This document shows, one piece after another, positions 44,770 to 53,487 of a stretch of DNA of 64,000 nt; positions within the stretch are counted from its first letter, which is position 1, and every line of letters begins with the position of its first letter. The stretch is from an uncultured Eubacterium sp. (GTDB lineage Bacteria > Bacillota > Clostridia > Peptostreptococcales > Anaerovoracaceae). A model generated the notes under the pieces. The model searched no databases, was not told the origin of the DNA, and saw nothing but the letters and a program-made list of their open reading frames with translations. Location of the stretch: positions 1 to 64,000 of the forward strand of contig CALBGO010000037.1 in NCBI GenBank assembly GCA_937894585.1, written 5' to 3'. The translations under genes were made by a program, and so were the position numbers.

Positions 44770-45162
44770 TTATTTTTCGTCTTCAGGAATGTTTTCTTCT
44801 TCCTCTTTATCTGCAGCCTTCTTCAGACGCTTAGGCATAACTTTCTTTTCTTCTTCGTCTGCCATCTGATTTGTCTTTGCAGTTTTGCTTGAACTTACTA
44901 CAGATGATACGGACCATCTCATCATCTCAAACTTTATTTTATCTGCACCAACCTGAATTACGATGGAATCGTCTTTTGTCTTAACGATTTTACCGCAGAT
45001 ACCGCCGATTGTGATGATTTCATCTCCAACCTGCAGACTGTTTCTCATGTCCTGAATTTTCTTTTCCTTTTTCTTCTGAGGTCTGATCAGTAAGAAATAC
45101 ATAATCGCAATGAATACTACTAAAACCATAAGCTGCATTGCGAAACCGCCACTAGCTGCCAT
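44770..45162 (-). CDS. yajC: Preprotein translocase subunit YajC
   Basis: 130 residues: one N-terminal membrane segment (LMVLVVFIAIMYFLLIRPQKK) followed by the YajC core LQVGDEIITIGGICGKIVK and a long Lys/Glu-rich tail not found in shorter homologues. YajC accompanies SecDF. It lies 38 bp downstream of tRNA-Leu(CAA) and may be transcribed from the tRNA promoter. Confidence 0.94.
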   Translation of the reverse strand: MAASGGFAMQLMVLVVFIAIMYFLLIRPQKKKEKKIQDMRNSLQVGDEIITIGGICGKIVKTKDDSIVIQVGADKIKFEMMRWSVSSVVSSSKTAKTNQMADEEEKKVMPKRLKKAADKEEEENIPEDEK

Positions 45163-45200
45163 ATAACTCCTCCTAATATGTAATCAATATAAAAATATAT

Positions 45201-45287
45201 TGGTGCCGGCGATGGGGGTCGAACCCATACGGTGTTGCCACCACGGGATTTTGAATCCCGCACGTCTGCCAATTCCATCACGCCGGC
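45201..45287 (-). tRNA. tRNA-Leu (anticodon CAA)
   Basis: 87 nt including an encoded CCA end. The acceptor stem is GCCGGCG/CGCCGGC-type; the anticodon stem CGGGA/TCCCG holds the loop TTCAAAA with anticodon CAA. A long variable arm (class II) and the T-loop GTTCGACCC are present. It decodes UUG. A strong promoter lies immediately upstream. Confidence 0.95.
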
Positions 45288-45298
45288 ACAATGATATT

Positions 45299-45327
45299 AT
45301 TTTATCATAACGATTAAAAATCGTCAA
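45299..45327 (-). promoter_or_regulatory. Promoter of tRNA-Leu(CAA)
   Basis: Minus strand: -35 TTGACG (45327-45322), 17-nt spacer ending TGA (extended -10), -10 TAAAAT (45304-45299). The predicted transcription start is about 5 nt before the mature tRNA. Confidence 0.8.
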
Positions 45328-45349
45328 GAATACTTAAGAAAGAATTTAG

Positions 45350-45444
45350 AAAAACTGCCAGCATCCGTCCTGGACCTGTCCGGCGGCACCGGCGTATTTC
45401 TCTGAACCGAGACTAAGTATAACATAGTATTATGTGATTAGCAA
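45350..45444 (-). ncRNA. Candidate short transcript or attenuator upstream of tRNA-Leu(CAA)
   Basis: A second promoter, TTGCTA (45444-45439), 17-nt spacer, TATACT (45421-45416), would start RNA near 45409. About 55 nt later a hairpin (GCCGG...CTGGC) is followed by TTTTT (45354-45350). An alternative CCGG-TGCCG-CCGG hairpin overlaps it. The region ACAGGTCCAGGACGGATGC recalls SRP RNA domain IV, but conserved loop adenosines are replaced, so I do not call it SRP RNA. It lies directly upstream of the tRNA promoter. Confidence 0.4.
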
Positions 45445-45574
45445 GAGCATTTTTTCACAAGCGCCGCTCTCTTTTTTAACTCAGGGCAATTTCACATTCA
45501 TTGCCTTTTCGGACCACCTTTCTCCATAAAAGAAGTGCAAAGCAGCCACGCACAGTCCACGCTGTGTGCGCTAT

Positions 45575-45610
45575 GCAAAAAACAGAAAAGCACCTAATTG
45601 ATTAGGTGCT
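45575..45610 (-). terminator. Rho-independent terminator after tRNA-Leu(GAG)
   Basis: AGCACCTAAT (45589-45598) and ATTAGGTGCT (45601-45610) pair perfectly; on the minus strand TTTTCTGTTTTTTG follows. Confidence 0.85.
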
Positions 45611-45637
45611 CTCTTCGTTGAAAGTTCAACGATTCTA

Positions 45638-45720
45638 TGGTGCGGCAAACTGGACTCGAACCAGCACGGTTTCCCACACGGCCCTCAACCGTGCGCGTCT
45701 GCCATTCCGCCACTGCCGCA
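45638..45720 (-). tRNA. tRNA-Leu (anticodon GAG)
   Basis: 83 nt including an encoded CCA. The acceptor stem is TGCGGCA/TGCCGCA; the anticodon stem CACGG/CCGTG holds loop TTGAGGG with anticodon GAG. A class II long variable arm and T-loop GTTCGAGTCC are present. It decodes CUC/CUU. It has its own promoter and terminator. Confidence 0.95.
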
Positions 45721-45735
45721 CATTGCCTGCTCTGA

Positions 45736-45790
45736 AAGGTTCCTCTCACGAGCCAAGATTTAGTATAACACAAGAGGAACCTTATGGCAA
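45736..45790 (-). promoter_or_regulatory. Promoter of tRNA-Leu(GAG) with flanking inverted repeat
   Basis: Minus strand: -35 TTGCCA (45790-45785), 17-nt spacer, -10 TATACT (45767-45762). Perfect 11-bp arms AAGGTTCCTCT (45736-45746) and AGAGGAACCTT (45773-45783) flank the -10; one arm lies in the spacer and the other in the leader, an operator-like layout. Confidence 0.7.
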
Positions 45791-45867
45791 GTACCAAATT
45801 AAATTATTTTTGCGAATTATTTTTGTCCGATATTTTGCTCCGCACAAACGGTTTCATTCAGCCTGTT

Positions 45868-47517
45868 TTATTGATCGGCTTCGTCAGACTGTTCTTCTTT
45901 CGTCACAGTCCTGCTCCACTGCCAGTTTCCGCACCCTCTGAAAATATCAAAGAAAACAGGAGGCTGTTCTGCCGTAAACTCAGGTACGGTCACAAAAGCG
46001 TAAGTTTTGTAGCAAAGACAGTAATATGGCAGTTCGTCGGCCAAAACAGATTTCAGTTTTTCATAGACGGTTTTCTGCTCCTCTGCTGAAAGACAGGTTT
46101 CCAGCTGTCCCGCAAGACTTCTGACTTCCGGATTGTCGTAACCGGTTCTTCCGCCCTTTCTGAATAAAGAGGAAAGATCATACTGTTTATCAAATTTATA
46201 ACCTCCCAGATACAGATCGAAATCCCGCTCTGCCAGAGCCTCCTTAAAAGCTGCGCGATCTTTGACCTCAAGTTTTACGCGAAGACCTGCGCTGCGCAGA
46301 CTTTCCGCTATGCTGCGGGCTGTATCGGTACGGTTTCTGCGGCTGCCGTCCACAAGAATACGCAGAGATAAATCCTTTCCTTTTTCGTTTTCCAGTACGC
46401 CGTCTTCGTTGGAATCTTTATATCCTGCTTCCCGCAGAAGTTCCAGCGCGCTTTTCTGATCATAGCCGAAAATATCCCCTTTATTTTTTGTTCCCAGAAA
46501 TCCCGGAAAATATATGCTGTCTGACAGTACACCGCTGCCGCCATAGTTATCTTTAATCAGTTCTTCCGTATCGATAATCCCGGCAACCGCCTTCCGCACC
46601 CGCTTATCCGACAGAATTCTGTTCCTGCAGTTAAAACCCAGATATTCCATCTCGGAGGACGGAATCTTGGTAACCTTCAAATCCTTGTCATCCGCAACCG
46701 AATCTGCGTCCTGATCCCTGCTCACACAAGCAGTCACCGCTTCCATCGTCATCAAACCCGTAGTCGTATTTTTATCGGCAACAATCTTAAACCGGATACG
46801 GTTTTTCGCCTGCTGTCCGTAGTAATATTTATTCGGAGACAGCTTCAGGCTCTTGGTTTTTTCATAGCTGCCAAGACGATAAGGTCCGCTGCCCAGACAC
46901 TTTTCGTTATCTGTACTGTAGTCTGCCGCCGATACAATGGGAAATACCAGATTATCCAAAGCAGCGTCTTTTGGATCTTCAAAATTAACAGTTAAACTGT
47001 AAGTTCCCGACTGATAAACCGAATCTATTTTAGAAACATAGTGATAATACGGGCTTTCCGAACCGATGGAAAGAATCTTATTGATTGTATAGCTTACATC
47101 GGAAGCAGTCAGTCCGGAACCGTCGCTGAATTTCACATCCCGGCGCAAATTCAGCTTTACACTGCCGTCCTGTGAATCCGCCTCGTAATCTTTTACAACA
47201 TCCTTTTGTATATTCAGCGTTTCATCCAGCCTGAACAGACTGCTGTAAACAAGCTGTGAAATATAATAGACGTCACTGTCAGATGATGCAAGCGGATTCA
47301 GAGTCCTTACTCTGTCCATAGCAAAATACACCGTATTCATAGGCCTATATTCTACGGTATTCTCCTCTTTTTCTCCCGACGAAGCGTCTCCTCTTACAAT
47401 AGCTGCCGTAGAAACCGCCCCCGCAATCACTACAACAGCGATAATAATAATAACGATATTACGATGCAGAAAATCGAAAATACGATACGCTCTGCTTCCT
47501 TTATTCTGTTTCAGCAT
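45868..47517 (-). CDS. Membrane-anchored solute-binding protein, family 5 (peptide/nickel type)
   Basis: 549 residues of the SBP_bac_5 family (DppA/OppA-like). The family region [20 protein letters not shown] is near residue 70, with [10 protein letters not shown] and a C-terminal lobe typical of the fold. Instead of a lipoprotein signal, it has one uncleaved hydrophobic segment ([20 protein letters not shown], residues 20-39) after a basic N-terminus, so it should be tethered to the membrane facing outside. No ABC permease or ATPase genes are nearby; it overlaps coaE by 12 bp, so it may be a sensor or orphan binding protein. Substrate unknown. Confidence 0.88.
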   Translation of the reverse strand: MLKQNKGSRAYRIFDFLHRNIVIIIIAVVVIAGAVSTAAIVRGDASSGEKEENTVEYRPMNTVYFAMDRVRTLNPLASSDSDVYYISQLVYSSLFRLDETLNIQKDVVKDYEADSQDGSVKLNLRRDVKFSDGSGLTASDVSYTINKILSIGSESPYYHYVSKIDSVYQSGTYSLTVNFEDPKDAALDNLVFPIVSAADYSTDNEKCLGSGPYRLGSYEKTKSLKLSPNKYYYGQQAKNRIRFKIVADKNTTTGLMTMEAVTACVSRDQDADSVADDKDLKVTKIPSSEMEYLGFNCRNRILSDKRVRKAVAGIIDTEELIKDNYGGSGVLSDSIYFPGFLGTKNKGDIFGYDQKSALELLREAGYKDSNEDGVLENEKGKDLSLRILVDGSRRNRTDTARSIAESLRSAGLRVKLEVKDRAAFKEALAERDFDLYLGGYKFDKQYDLSSLFRKGGRTGYDNPEVRSLAGQLETCLSAEEQKTVYEKLKSVLADELPYYCLCYKTYAFVTVPEFTAEQPPVFFDIFRGCGNWQWSRTVTKEEQSDEADQ

Positions 47518-48112
47518 ATTTTTTCAACAACTCCTTCACTTGCCGGCAGAGTTCCTCTTTCCCTTTTGAATTATCTATCACTTCTGCGGAACGCTCAGCC
47601 CGCCGTCTGCTGCTCATCTGTGCATCTATCCGGTCTCTGACCTCCTGCGGCGTTGCCCCGTCCCTTGCACATACTCGTTCTACCCGTACAGAAATATCCG
47701 CATCCACCGTCCAGACAAGATCGGTCAGACGATCCGCCCCCGATTCAAAAAGCAGCGGAGCATCTACAAATACCGGACCGGTCTGCCCCCGGGATTTCAT
47801 CCGGTCAAGTTTTTCCGAAATGATACGAACAACCTCTTTCGTCGTAATCTCTTCCAGACGAAGTCTTTTTTCGCTGTCGGAAAAGACTAAAGATGCCAGT
47901 TTTTTTCGATCCAGTTCGCCTCCGGGCAGAATCATATCATTTCCGAAAACCCCTGCGATTTTTTCAAGAACAGGACTTCCCTTTTCCGTAATTTTACGAG
48001 AAATTCGGTCTGCATCGATCACAGGATAGCCTTCTTTGATCAAAATCTCCGTAACCGTAGACTTTCCGGCGCCGATACCTCCCGTTAAACCGATTATTTT
48101 CATTGTTTTCAT
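47501..48112 (-). CDS. coaE: Dephospho-CoA kinase
   Basis: 203 residues, P-loop kinase: [17 protein letters not shown] at the N-terminus, VIDADRISR (substrate Asp) and a lid region [14 protein letters not shown]. It phosphorylates the 3'-OH of dephospho-CoA, the last CoA step. I use the ATG at 48112, which has AGGTGA six nt upstream; GTG 48121 and ATG 48103 are alternatives. It follows polA, the usual Firmicutes order. Confidence 0.95.
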   Translation of the reverse strand: MKTMKIIGLTGGIGAGKSTVTEILIKEGYPVIDADRISRKITEKGSPVLEKIAGVFGNDMILPGGELDRKKLASLVFSDSEKRLRLEEITTKEVVRIISEKLDRMKSRGQTGPVFVDAPLLFESGADRLTDLVWTVDADISVRVERVCARDGATPQEVRDRIDAQMSSRRRAERSAEVIDNSKGKEELCRQVKELLKKYAETE

Positions 48113-48127
48113 ATATTTCACCTGCTT

Positions 48128-50797
48128 TTACTTTAAGTCGTACCAGGTATCACCGCAGTTCAAATCACTTTCCAGTTTCACCTTAAGTTCCATGGCTGCT
48201 TCCATATTGCGTACAAGAAGCTCTTCCACTTCGGCAAGCTCGTTTTTTTCCGTCCGGATAATCAGTTCGTCATGAACCTGCAGAATCAGCCTCGAGGACA
48301 GTCTCCGATCCCGAAGTTCTCGGAAAACCTTTATCATAGCTATTTTTATAATATCCGCAGCGCTGCCCTGAATCGGGCTGTTCATCGCAAGACGCTCACC
48401 CAGCTGACGAGTCATAAAATTAGATGCGTTGATTTCATGAATGTACCTTCTGCGTCCCATAATGGTTTCCGAATAACCGTTAGCTCTGCAGCTTTCCACC
48501 TGTTCGTCCATATATTCTTTAACCGCCTGATGCTTGTCAAAGTAATCTCTGATATATTTCTCGGCTTCTTTTCTGGTAATGTGCAGATTCTCTGAAAGTC
48601 CGAAACCGCTCATACCGTAAATCACACCGAAATTAACGGCCTTGGCTCTGCTTCTGTCAAGAGAGGTCACTTCGTCATAATCCAGATTGAAAACTCTGGC
48701 TGCTGTGTTTCTGTGAATATCGTCACCGTTGTTAAATGCCTGAATCAGATTCTCGTCGCCGGAGAGGTGCGCTAAAATCCGAAGTTCAATCTGTGAATAG
48801 TCAGCTCCCACCAAAGTACATCCGCTTCCGGATACAAAAGCTCTGCGCAGCTGTCTTCCCAGTTCCTGCCTGATTGGAATGTTCTGCAAGTTGGGTTCTG
48901 TACAGCTGATTCTTCCCGTAGCAGTCACTGTCTGCTGGAAATGAGCGCGGATTTTGCCATCGGGAGCGATTAACGGTTTCAGCCCTTCCACATAAGTGCT
49001 GTTCAATTTTGTCAGGGTTCTGTACTGCAATACCATATCCACAATGGGATGTTTGTCCCTGATTTTTTCAAGAACATCGGCACTGGTGCTGTAGCCCCGT
49101 TTCGTCTTTTTCCCTGCCGGAAGCTGCAGTTTCTCAAAAAGAGTCTCTCCCAGCTGAAGAGGTGAATTGATATTGAACTCTCCCCCCGCCAGAGCATAAA
49201 TTCCCTGCTCCAGCTTCGTAATCTCTCCTCTGATTTCTTCTCCAAAAGTTTCCAGCGTTTCTCTGTTTACCGAAAAACCTTCCTTCTCCATTGAAGCCAG
49301 CACTTCCACAAGAGGAAGCTCCACATCTTCAAACACAGGCAGCAGGCTGTTTTCGGAAAGCTGCTTCTGCTGCAGACTTTTCAGCCGTTTTACAGCAAGA
49401 CACCATTTTAGACCGTAAGCTGCAAATCTGCTGTCACTGCTTCCCAAAAGATCCATCTGTCCCCCTTCCTCCAGAAAGGACTTCTCGTCCTCCATTTCGT
49501 AATGAAGATTTTCAAAAACCAGAGTTTTCAGCTCATAGGCCGATCTAGTCGGATCAAGCACATACTGAGCGATTGCTGTGTCAAAGGCAGTATCGGCCCT
49601 TTCAAGACCGGCACACATCAGCGTATAATAATCCTTTATCAAATCATGACCTGCGAAACGAAACTGTTTTTCATTAAGAATCCGAATCAAAGCAGTCAAT
49701 ATCTCTCGGTTTTCAAGATTTACATAATACATTTCTTTGTCTATCAACAGACAGAGTCCGAAAAGAGACGGATTTCCCACATGATTACAGTCGCCGAATA
49801 CTTTAAGGAAGACTTCCCTGCCCGGTTCTGCCCTGTCAAAAGCAGAAAGCTCCGCTGACGAAGCAATCCTGTGTACAGCAAAATGCTCTTCTTTTTCATC
49901 AAACTCCGGCGAAGCTGTTTCAATATCCGCTCCGTGAAGTTTCTTCAGAAAACTGTTGAACTCCAATTTGGCATATAAATCAATCAGCGCTCTGTAATCA
50001 GGTTCTTCTGTTTTCATCTTTTCCAGATTAAGCTCCAAAGGCACAAACCTGTTGATCTCCGCCAGTCTTCTGCTCATAGCGGCAAGCTGGGCATGTTCTT
50101 CCACCTTCTGACGCAGCTTTGCATTTGCAATTTGATCCGTATTCGCAAGAAGCTCCGCTACACTGCCGAACTGAGTAAGCAGTTTGATTCCGGTTTTTTC
50201 ACCGACACCGGGAATCCCCGGAATATTATCGGACTGATCTCCCATCAGGCCCTTTAAATCCACAAACTGTTCCGGTGTTAATCCGTAACGCTCCAGCATT
50301 TTTTCTCTGTCATACAGTTCAAACTCCGAAATTCCCTTTTTGGTAATCAGAACCTGTGTTACATCGGACGCCAGCTGCAGCGCATCTTTATCTCCTGTAA
50401 TAACGAGGGGAAAAAGTCCGTTTTCTTCACCGACCCTTGCCAGCGTTCCGATAATATCATCGGCTTCAAATCCGTCGATTTCCAGATTCTCAATTTTCAT
50501 CGCCGTGAGAATTTCTTTCATCAGAGGAATCTCCATGGCAAGCTCCGGCGGCATCTTCTTCCGTCCCGCCTTATACTTGTCGTATTCAAGATGTCTGAAT
50601 GTAGGCGCTTTGCGATCCCATGCCACCGCAATATAGCCGGGTGTATAATCCTCCCGAATTTTTGTAAGCATATTGATAAAGCCGTAAATTCCCTGCGTAT
50701 AAACACCCTCTTTGGTAATCATCGGCCGCTGCATTGCATAATAGGCACGGTTGATTAAACTGTTGCCGTCAATAATTACAATTCTGTTCTCCATCAT
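48128..50797 (-). CDS. polA: DNA polymerase I
   Basis: 889 residues. N-terminal 5'-nuclease domain (1-290; IIDGNSLINRAYYAM, EADDIIGTLARV, GLMGDQSDNIPGIPGVGEKT), a 3'-5' exonuclease-like domain (about 300-480) lacking the DxE active-site acids, so probably no proofreading, and the polymerase domain with motif A GADYSQIELRILAHLSGDE, motif B RSRAKAVNFGVIYG and motif C QVHDELIIR. It fills gaps in repair and replaces RNA primers. It is co-transcribed with coaE. Confidence 0.97.
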   Translation of the reverse strand: MMENRIVIIDGNSLINRAYYAMQRPMITKEGVYTQGIYGFINMLTKIREDYTPGYIAVAWDRKAPTFRHLEYDKYKAGRKKMPPELAMEIPLMKEILTAMKIENLEIDGFEADDIIGTLARVGEENGLFPLVITGDKDALQLASDVTQVLITKKGISEFELYDREKMLERYGLTPEQFVDLKGLMGDQSDNIPGIPGVGEKTGIKLLTQFGSVAELLANTDQIANAKLRQKVEEHAQLAAMSRRLAEINRFVPLELNLEKMKTEEPDYRALIDLYAKLEFNSFLKKLHGADIETASPEFDEKEEHFAVHRIASSAELSAFDRAEPGREVFLKVFGDCNHVGNPSLFGLCLLIDKEMYYVNLENREILTALIRILNEKQFRFAGHDLIKDYYTLMCAGLERADTAFDTAIAQYVLDPTRSAYELKTLVFENLHYEMEDEKSFLEEGGQMDLLGSSDSRFAAYGLKWCLAVKRLKSLQQKQLSENSLLPVFEDVELPLVEVLASMEKEGFSVNRETLETFGEEIRGEITKLEQGIYALAGGEFNINSPLQLGETLFEKLQLPAGKKTKRGYSTSADVLEKIRDKHPIVDMVLQYRTLTKLNSTYVEGLKPLIAPDGKIRAHFQQTVTATGRISCTEPNLQNIPIRQELGRQLRRAFVSGSGCTLVGADYSQIELRILAHLSGDENLIQAFNNGDDIHRNTAARVFNLDYDEVTSLDRSRAKAVNFGVIYGMSGFGLSENLHITRKEAEKYIRDYFDKHQAVKEYMDEQVESCRANGYSETIMGRRRYIHEINASNFMTRQLGERLAMNSPIQGSAADIIKIAMIKVFRELRDRRLSSRLILQVHDELIIRTEKNELAEVEELLVRNMEAAMELKVKLESDLNCGDTWYDLK

Positions 50798-50861
50798 TTC
50801 AATCCTTTTGCTTTCTTTTTCTATCTATAATAGTATAAGGCACTTCACATTTTTTTACAAC

Positions 50862-50897
50862 AAAAAACCGCGGAACGAACATCCTCTCCCCGCAGTT
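50862..50897 (-). terminator. Rho-independent terminator after the FocA/NirC gene
   Basis: Minus strand AACTGCGG and CCGCGGTT arms around a 20-nt loop (one G-U pair), followed by TTTTTT (complement of 50862-50867). Confidence 0.65.
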
Positions 50898-50933
50898 TAA
50901 AATTTCCACAGAACTTTCTTTATATATTTTTCT

Positions 50934-51722
50934 CTATTTGGTTTTATATGCAAAATAGTAGATTCCCGCTGTAAATACGGCGCCTCCGACAATATTTCCC
51001 AAAGTCACCGGAAGTAAATTATCGAGCAGAAAACTGTCCCAGCTTAATGCTGCCTCTCCGCCTGCCGCAAAAATTGCTGCCGGGATAAAATACATATTGG
51101 CAATACTGTGTTCGAATCCGGCAGTTACGAAGAGCCAGATCGGAAAATAAAGACAAAAAATTTTTCCTGCTGAAGAATCCGCGCCGCTTGCCATCCAAAC
51201 CGCTGCACAAACCAATATATTACATAAAATACCGCGGCTGAACGCTTCGAAAAAAGTAAGCTGAACCTTTGAAACCGCAATAGACACAGTCACATCGGAC
51301 AGCATACCGTCTCCCGCTTCCAAAAGTCCCGAAGATACCACAATCCATGCAATAAAAACAGAGCCTGCAAAATTGGCAAGATAAACGGTTATCCAGTTTT
51401 TCAGCATAGCGCCGACGCTGATTTTTCTGTCCAGAAGCGCTGCCGTCATAAGACTATTGCCCGTAAAAAGCTCCGCTCCCGCAAGAGAGACCATCATCAG
51501 CCCTGCAGGGAAAATCATACCGGAAAGCATTTTTCCGATTCCCGCAGTCAGAGGATTTCCAAGAAAATAATATGTACCCATATTGGCAGCTGCGCCTGCC
51601 ATTGCAATAAAAAAGCCTGCCATAAGTCCCAGCAGAACCGTTTGTCTTGCGGAAAGCCCCGCCTTGCTGACAGCAGTGTTTATATTGATTTCCAGTATTT
51701 CCTGCGGCTTCTTGTGTGTCAT
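50934..51722 (-). CDS. Formate/nitrite transporter family protein
   Basis: 262 residues, six hydrophobic segments, FNT (FocA/NirC) family. Visible: GLMAGFFIAMAGAAANMG in segment 1, AGAELFTGNSLM (the conserved broken-helix motif with N-S-L) and GFEHSIANMYFIPAAIFA (conserved His in the channel). FNT proteins are pentameric channels for formate, nitrite or hydrosulfide; with no linked pfl or nitrite genes the substrate is open. A strong promoter lies 117 bp upstream. Confidence 0.93.
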   Translation of the reverse strand: MTHKKPQEILEININTAVSKAGLSARQTVLLGLMAGFFIAMAGAAANMGTYYFLGNPLTAGIGKMLSGMIFPAGLMMVSLAGAELFTGNSLMTAALLDRKISVGAMLKNWITVYLANFAGSVFIAWIVVSSGLLEAGDGMLSDVTVSIAVSKVQLTFFEAFSRGILCNILVCAAVWMASGADSSAGKIFCLYFPIWLFVTAGFEHSIANMYFIPAAIFAAGGEAALSWDSFLLDNLLPVTLGNIVGGAVFTAGIYYFAYKTK

Positions 51723-51838
51723 ACTACCTCCGAATCATCTCTACAGTCGCTTTAAAATATAATCTGTTTCTCTTTACATACATATTTCCGCCAAACTATG
51801 CAAAATGAAGCTTGCGCAACCCGTGTATACACTATACA

Positions 51839-51866
51839 ATTATAACAGTTTTTTTCTGTTCGTCAA
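51839..51866 (-). promoter_or_regulatory. Promoter of the FocA/NirC gene
   Basis: Minus strand: -35 TTGACG (51866-51861), 16-nt spacer with an AACAG/CTGTT palindrome, -10 TATAAT (51844-51839). The leader of about 110 nt shows no known riboswitch. Confidence 0.7.
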
Positions 51867-51990
51867 GAAAACTTCGCCGAATTTCGTCCGTTTTCGCCTT
51901 CGGCTCTATCGTGAATTACCGAAAATTCCGCCTTAACAGCAGTCCTCTTAATATGTCTCTGAAAAAAAACAAAAAATAATAAAAATACTA

Positions 51991-52019
51991 ATGATATCTG
52001 CGTAAAAATGCGGTATAAT
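51991..52019 (+). promoter_or_regulatory. Probable promoter of the 6S RNA gene
   Basis: Plus strand: -35 ATGATA (51991-51996), 17-nt spacer, -10 TATAAT (52014-52019). The predicted start is A52027. Confidence 0.65.
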
Positions 52020-52026
52020 ATCTAAT

Positions 52027-52205
52027 AGAAAGCCTGAGACTCTCGTTAAGGATTCATAATTGAACCTACACTTTCGCATTGGGAATTCGGGTCCATGCAG
52101 CTTATGTCAGGCCGTCTCCGAACGGAAGACAGCAGCGGTGGCAGGATACCCACCTATCTTTCAGATAGGGCGTCAATTATATCCTGACGGAGCTTTCGGG
52201 TTTTT
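52027..52205 (+). ncRNA. ssrS: 6S RNA
   Basis: About 180 nt on the plus strand. The ends pair in a long closing stem (GAAAGC with GCTTTC; CTCTCGTTAAGGA with TCCTGACGGAG). Inside, TAATTGA pairs with TCAATTA, a CCTATC/GATAGG hairpin stands on the 3' side of an open central region containing TTGAACCTACAC, and a GC-rich terminal arm follows. This is the 6S layout that mimics an open promoter and sequesters sigma-A RNA polymerase. The RNA ends in TTTTTT (52201-52206). The call rests on folding by eye, length and promoter; SRP RNA was considered and rejected. Confidence 0.72.
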
Positions 52206-52452
52206 TATTTGCAAAAACATCAATATTTATGTTACCATTTATATTGTTTATCTTTGTATTTTGCTTTCTTATTTACCCTCATTTTCTTGTCTCTCATTTT
52301 AATCTGCTTTTTCCTCAATTGTTCTGTTATTAGCTTAGGACTTCTGCAATAAATTCGATACTTCAGCCTCACGATCCGATCTGTCAACTCTTCTTTCTGA
52401 AATTCAAATCTGCTTCAATCTTATTTCCGACTGTTAAAATATTACTTTAACC

Positions 52453-53367
52453 TTAACAGATAGTCTTCTGATAAAACTCTACAATTTCTTCAAATATCAT
52501 ATTTTTAATTTCGGATTTTTCAAAACCCATCTCAAGTCCGTGGGGACTTCTCTTCGAAGAGATTTCTGTCATTTCACAATTTGAATAGCATATGCCGCAT
52601 TTTTTGGCTGTTTCCGGAAGAACCACATAATCTTCCGTATTATAGAATACCAGAACGGGATTTTTAAACTTATATCCGTAATCGGAAGGAATATAATTTT
52701 CCACACTGCTGAAAAAATTCGGATACAGCCTTACTTTTTGATGCACGATGCTTCCTTTCTCTTCGGCTTCTTTTTTCATAGCATTCCATTTTTGTCTGCC
52801 GCCCATATAATGAAAAAAAGCTTTATCATCTCCCGCCGGGGCAGCCAAAACGAGTCCCTTGTAATCATAACCTCCCGCTTTCTCATTTGCCATTTTCATA
52901 GCAGCTCTTCCGCCCATACTCCGTCCGAATATGCCGATTTTCGCAGGATCGGCTCCATAATGCGCAATCATATAATCAACGCATAACACTGCATCCGAAA
53001 CCATTGTATCCACGGTATAACTGTTATTCATACGGCTGTTTTCATCTTTTGAAATCCTGTGAGCAAAATCCATTCGGACTGCAGCAATACCGTGCTCGGC
53101 AAGAGTATGGGAGAGATCTCCGATACCTGCACTGTTCATACTGCCCGCAAATCCGTGATTTAAAACCACAGCAGGCATTTTCCCGAATTCAGCTCCCCGG
53201 GGTATGGAAAACTCCGCTTTAATATAAGTACCGTCCCCTGCCGGTATCATCACATTTTCTATCTTGACAGACTCCCCGTCTTTTCTGTCCGATACTGAAA
53301 GCAGGAACAGGAAACACATCAGAACCCCACATAAAATCAGTATTGCCGCCCCTTTCCTTTTTTCCAC
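52453..53367 (-). CDS. Alpha/beta hydrolase, membrane-anchored or secreted
   Basis: 304 residues. A hydrophobic N-terminal segment (AAILILCGVLMCFLFLLSV) is followed by an alpha/beta hydrolase domain: oxyanion region VVLNHGFAGSMNSAGI, nucleophile serine in GIFGRSMGGRAAMKMA, and a C-terminal His in SPHGLEMGF; the acid is probably in YNTEDYVVLPE. Such proteins are esterases or peptidases acting outside the membrane; substrate unknown. GTG 53367 is chosen as start because GGGAGG lies about 7 nt before it. The 250-bp spacer downstream of the 6S gene shows nothing else. Confidence 0.85.
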   Translation of the reverse strand: MEKRKGAAILILCGVLMCFLFLLSVSDRKDGESVKIENVMIPAGDGTYIKAEFSIPRGAEFGKMPAVVLNHGFAGSMNSAGIGDLSHTLAEHGIAAVRMDFAHRISKDENSRMNNSYTVDTMVSDAVLCVDYMIAHYGADPAKIGIFGRSMGGRAAMKMANEKAGGYDYKGLVLAAPAGDDKAFFHYMGGRQKWNAMKKEAEEKGSIVHQKVRLYPNFFSSVENYIPSDYGYKFKNPVLVFYNTEDYVVLPETAKKCGICYSNCEMTEISSKRSPHGLEMGFEKSEIKNMIFEEIVEFYQKTIC

Positions 53368-53434
53368 CGTCACACCTCCCGCTTTGTTTTTTCCGCTCTT
53401 TTCATCGCAGCTGCTTTTTCATTTATTGTAACAC

Positions 53435-53474
53435 AAAACCGGCGCTTCAGAAAAGAAATTCCGCCGCACCGGTT
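53435..53474 (-). terminator. Terminator after the M20 gene
   Basis: Minus strand AACCGGTGCG...CGCCGGTT with one bulge and a 20-nt loop, followed by TTTTGTGTT. It lies just after the amidohydrolase stop codon. Confidence 0.6.
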
Positions 53475-53487
53475 AAGATCACTCTTT

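Noticed and set aside
45350..45409. SRP RNA domain IV
   Set aside because: ACAGGTCCAGGACGGATGC is similar, but conserved adenosines of the internal loop are replaced and the transcript would be only about 60 nt.
52027..52205. SRP RNA (4.5S/scRNA) as an alternative for the plus-strand RNA
   Set aside because: A GTCAGG and an AGCAGC are present, but the apical part does not fit the GGAA-capped domain IV; the long closing stem and central open region fit 6S RNA better.
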